From NCBI GenBank assembly GCA_018262135.1, contig JAGTSD010000078.1, positions 1-7,471 on the forward strand: DNA of 7,471 bases. Direction: 5' to 3'. Of the stretch, positions 5,891 through 7,471 are shown piece by piece (position 1 is the stretch's first letter; every line of letters starts with the position of its first letter). The notes under the pieces are model-generated. The model was not told where the DNA came from. It did not search any database and worked only from the letters and a program-made list of their open reading frames with translations. The stretch is from Pseudomonadota bacterium (lineage in GTDB: Bacteria > Pseudomonadota > Gammaproteobacteria > Competibacterales > Competibacteraceae). The translations under genes and the position numbers were made by a program.

Positions 5891-7471
5891 TCACCCATAG
5901 GCCGTCGCATTCTTCCGCCGGTGGGTCGCGGTCGCCGCCGGTTCGATTCCCGCCTCCTCCCGCTTGGCGGCCACCTCGGCGGCTACCCGGCGATAGAACT
6001 CGCCCGAGCTCGGGGTTTCGTCCCACAACTCGTACTGGCGGACCACGGCGGCGACGTCGCCGGGCGTCAGGCGGTCGAGTTGCAGCACGCGGTCTTTCCA
6101 GGCCAGCGCCTGGGCGATGTCGCCACCCAGGCGGGCGAATTCCTGCGCGAACATGCCCCAGCGCTGGCCGGGCTTGAGCCAGTCGAAGCGGATCTTCCAC
6201 GGGAAGCGGCGCAGGCTGGCGGCGTCCAGGCTCTCCATCAGGTTGGTGGTGGCGATGAAGATCCCGTCGAACGCCTCCATCTGGGTCAGCAGTTCGTTGA
6301 CCTGGGTCACTTCCCAGGAGTGGCGCGCGCCGCGTCGGTCGCGCAGGAAGGAATCGGCCTCGTCCAGCACCAGCACCGCGTCGCGCTGGCGGGCGTCGTC
6401 GAACATGGCGGCAAGGCGCTGTTCGGTCTGGCCGAGGTACATGTCCAGCAGATCGGAGGCGCGCTTGACCAGGAGCGGCTTTTCCAACCGGTCGGCGATA
6501 TGGCGAGCCAGTTCCGACTTGCCGGCGCCGGAGGGACCGTGGAAGCAGAACACGCCGTGCGGGCGGCGTTGCAGCGCCGCGATCAGCTTGGGAATATCCT
6601 GATCGACGTTCAGAAAACGCAGATCGTAGCCGGTCGGCACGAGATTGCGGGCCGGCGCGCGCTTCTGCCGGAGCAGCGTGGCCGAACGGTCGAGCGCCTG
6701 CCGCACCAGCGCCCGGTTCGCTTCCAGATCGCCGTGGCCGGCGTGGCGGGCCAGCTTGGCGGCCCGTTCCAGTTGCGCTGGGGTCAGATGTTCGTGGGCG
6801 GCGATCCGCGCCAGCCAGTCGTCCTCCCCGGCCCAGTCCCCCAGGTGGTGGCGGGCGATCTCGATCCGCACCGATTGAGGCGGCACGTTGAACCGGATGG
6901 CGTAATCGAACCGGCGCAGGTAGGCCCGGTTCATCGACTCGGCGTCGTTGGTGAGCCACAGGGCGGGCACCGGGTTGTTTTCCAGGGTGCGGTTGATCCA
7001 CGCCTTGCCAGCGGTGGCGTTGTCGCCCTCCTCACCGAACAGCCGGGCGAAGGGGTTGCGCTCGAACACGTCCTCCACCTCGTCGAACAGCAGCAGGGCG
7101 TTGTCGCGCCGGGCCAGCAGCCGCTGCCCCAGGTTGAAGGCGCGCAGCCGCCGCTCGCCCCGGATGGGATTGCCGTCCTCGTCGGCGTAATCCACCTCGT
7201 ACAGGTCCGCGCCCACCGCCGCGGCCAGCACGGCAGCATATTCGGTCTTGCCGACGCCCGGCGGGCCGTACAGCAGCAGATTGGTGCCGGGAATCCGGCG
7301 GTCGAGCGCCGCCCGCAGCAGGCCGACCGTCGCCGCCGTGTCCTGGCTCAGGTGGGGAAAATTGGTTAGGGTCAGGGTGCGCCGGGGGGAACGCTTGAGA
7401 AAGCGGGCCATCAACGCCTCGGCGTCGGCATGCGGCGTGAACAGGATGTTCGGCAAATCCTTCCACACGTC
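5891..7471 (-). CDS. Tandem AAA+ ATPase, N-terminus cut by window edge
   Basis: The frame is open to the window edge. A GTG at 7468 could be a start, but the codon before it (GAC) is also in frame and no ribosome binding site can be seen, so the protein probably begins outside. Counting from that GTG, 525 residues carry two AAA+ modules. Module 1: Walker A GPPGVGKT (68-75), Walker B LLLFDE (125-130), sensor-1 Asn174 in WLTND, arginine-finger region RR 185-186. Module 2: Walker A GPSGAGKS (311-318), Walker B VLVLDE (365-370), sensor-1 TTN (407-409), arginine-finger region RR 420-421. Both sites look competent for ATP hydrolysis. DEDGNPIRGERRLRAF (96-111) recalls a conserved stretch of a proteobacterial tandem AAA family that I know only as AAA family ATPase. 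Such proteins act as hexameric remodelling machines; substrate unknown. A short basic tail (THRRKNATAYG) ends it. The next gene, trhA, starts 94 nt later. Confidence 0.92.
   Translation of the reverse strand, partial: DVWKDLPNILFTPHADAEALMARFLKRSPRRTLTLTNFPHLSQDTAATVGLLRAALDRRIPGTNLLLYGPPGVGKTEYAAVLAAAVGADLYEVDYADEDGNPIRGERRLRAFNLGQRLLARRDNALLLFDEVEDVFERNPFARLFGEEGDNATAGKAWINRTLENNPVPALWLTNDAESMNRAYLRRFDYAIRFNVPPQSVRIEIARHHLGDWAGEDDWLARIAAHEHLTPAQLERAAKLARHAGHGDLEANRALVRQALDRSATLLRQKRAPARNLVPTGYDLRFLNVDQDIPKLIAALQRRPHGVFCFHGPSGAGKSELARHIADRLEKPLLVKRASDLLDMYLGQTEQRLAAMFDDARQRDAVLVLDEADSFLRDRRGARHSWEVTQVNELLTQMEAFDGIFIATTNLMESLDAASLRRFPWKIRFDWLKPGQRWGMFAQEFARLGGDIAQALAWKDRVLQLDRLTPGDVAAVVRQYELWDETPSSGEFYRRVAAEVAAKREEAGIEPAATATHRRKNATAYG

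Noticed and set aside
5789..7369. 526-codon open frame on the plus strand
   Set aside because: It lies antisense to the AAA+ ATPase, whose motifs are unmistakable. Its translation is rich in Gln, Arg and Gly without a recognisable domain. Long antisense frames are expected at this GC content.

Overview
The window is GC-rich, densely coding DNA from a bacterium, most likely a proteobacterium and plausibly a gammaproteobacterium. That placement is an inference from codon use, gene families and a REP-like palindrome, not from any phylogenetic marker. It holds six protein genes, two of them cut by the window edges. I saw no RNA genes and no CRISPR array.

Layout. Positions 1-1431 (+) carry the 3' part of a Sel1-repeat (TPR-like) protein with twelve visible repeats. 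Positions 1432-1647 form a non-coding gap between two convergent genes. The gap is filled by a two-tier palindrome (1544-1612) nested inside weaker flanking inverted repeats (about 1484-1650), which together look like a REP/MITE-type element. Everything beyond it is on the minus strand. In transcription order, right to left, it runs: a tandem AAA+ ATPase (5891-7471, N-terminus outside the window); a 94-nt gap with a candidate promoter and a strong ribosome binding site; a TrhA/hemolysin-III family (PAQR) membrane protein (5125-5796); a ZIP-fold membrane protein with a cyclic-nucleotide-binding domain in its central loop (3782-5113); a 113-nt gap; and two overlapping DUF2157/DUF4401-like multi-spanning membrane proteins (2688-3668 and 1648-2691).

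How the genes may work together. The TrhA gene and the ZIP-like gene are 11 nt apart and look co-transcribed. The two DUF2157-like genes overlap by 4 nt (ATGA) and look translationally coupled. The run therefore encodes four integral membrane proteins in a row. Two come from families tied to metal transport or membrane homeostasis, and one of these carries its own nucleotide-sensing module. The standout is the ZIP/cNMP protein. It keeps the eight-helix ZIP outline, but the usual metal-binding histidines of helices 4 and 5 are replaced (Asp and Ser), and its loop between helices 3 and 4 is a domain with an intact cAMP-type phosphate-binding cassette. It may be a ligand-gated or repurposed ZIP protein. 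No function has been shown by sequence alone.
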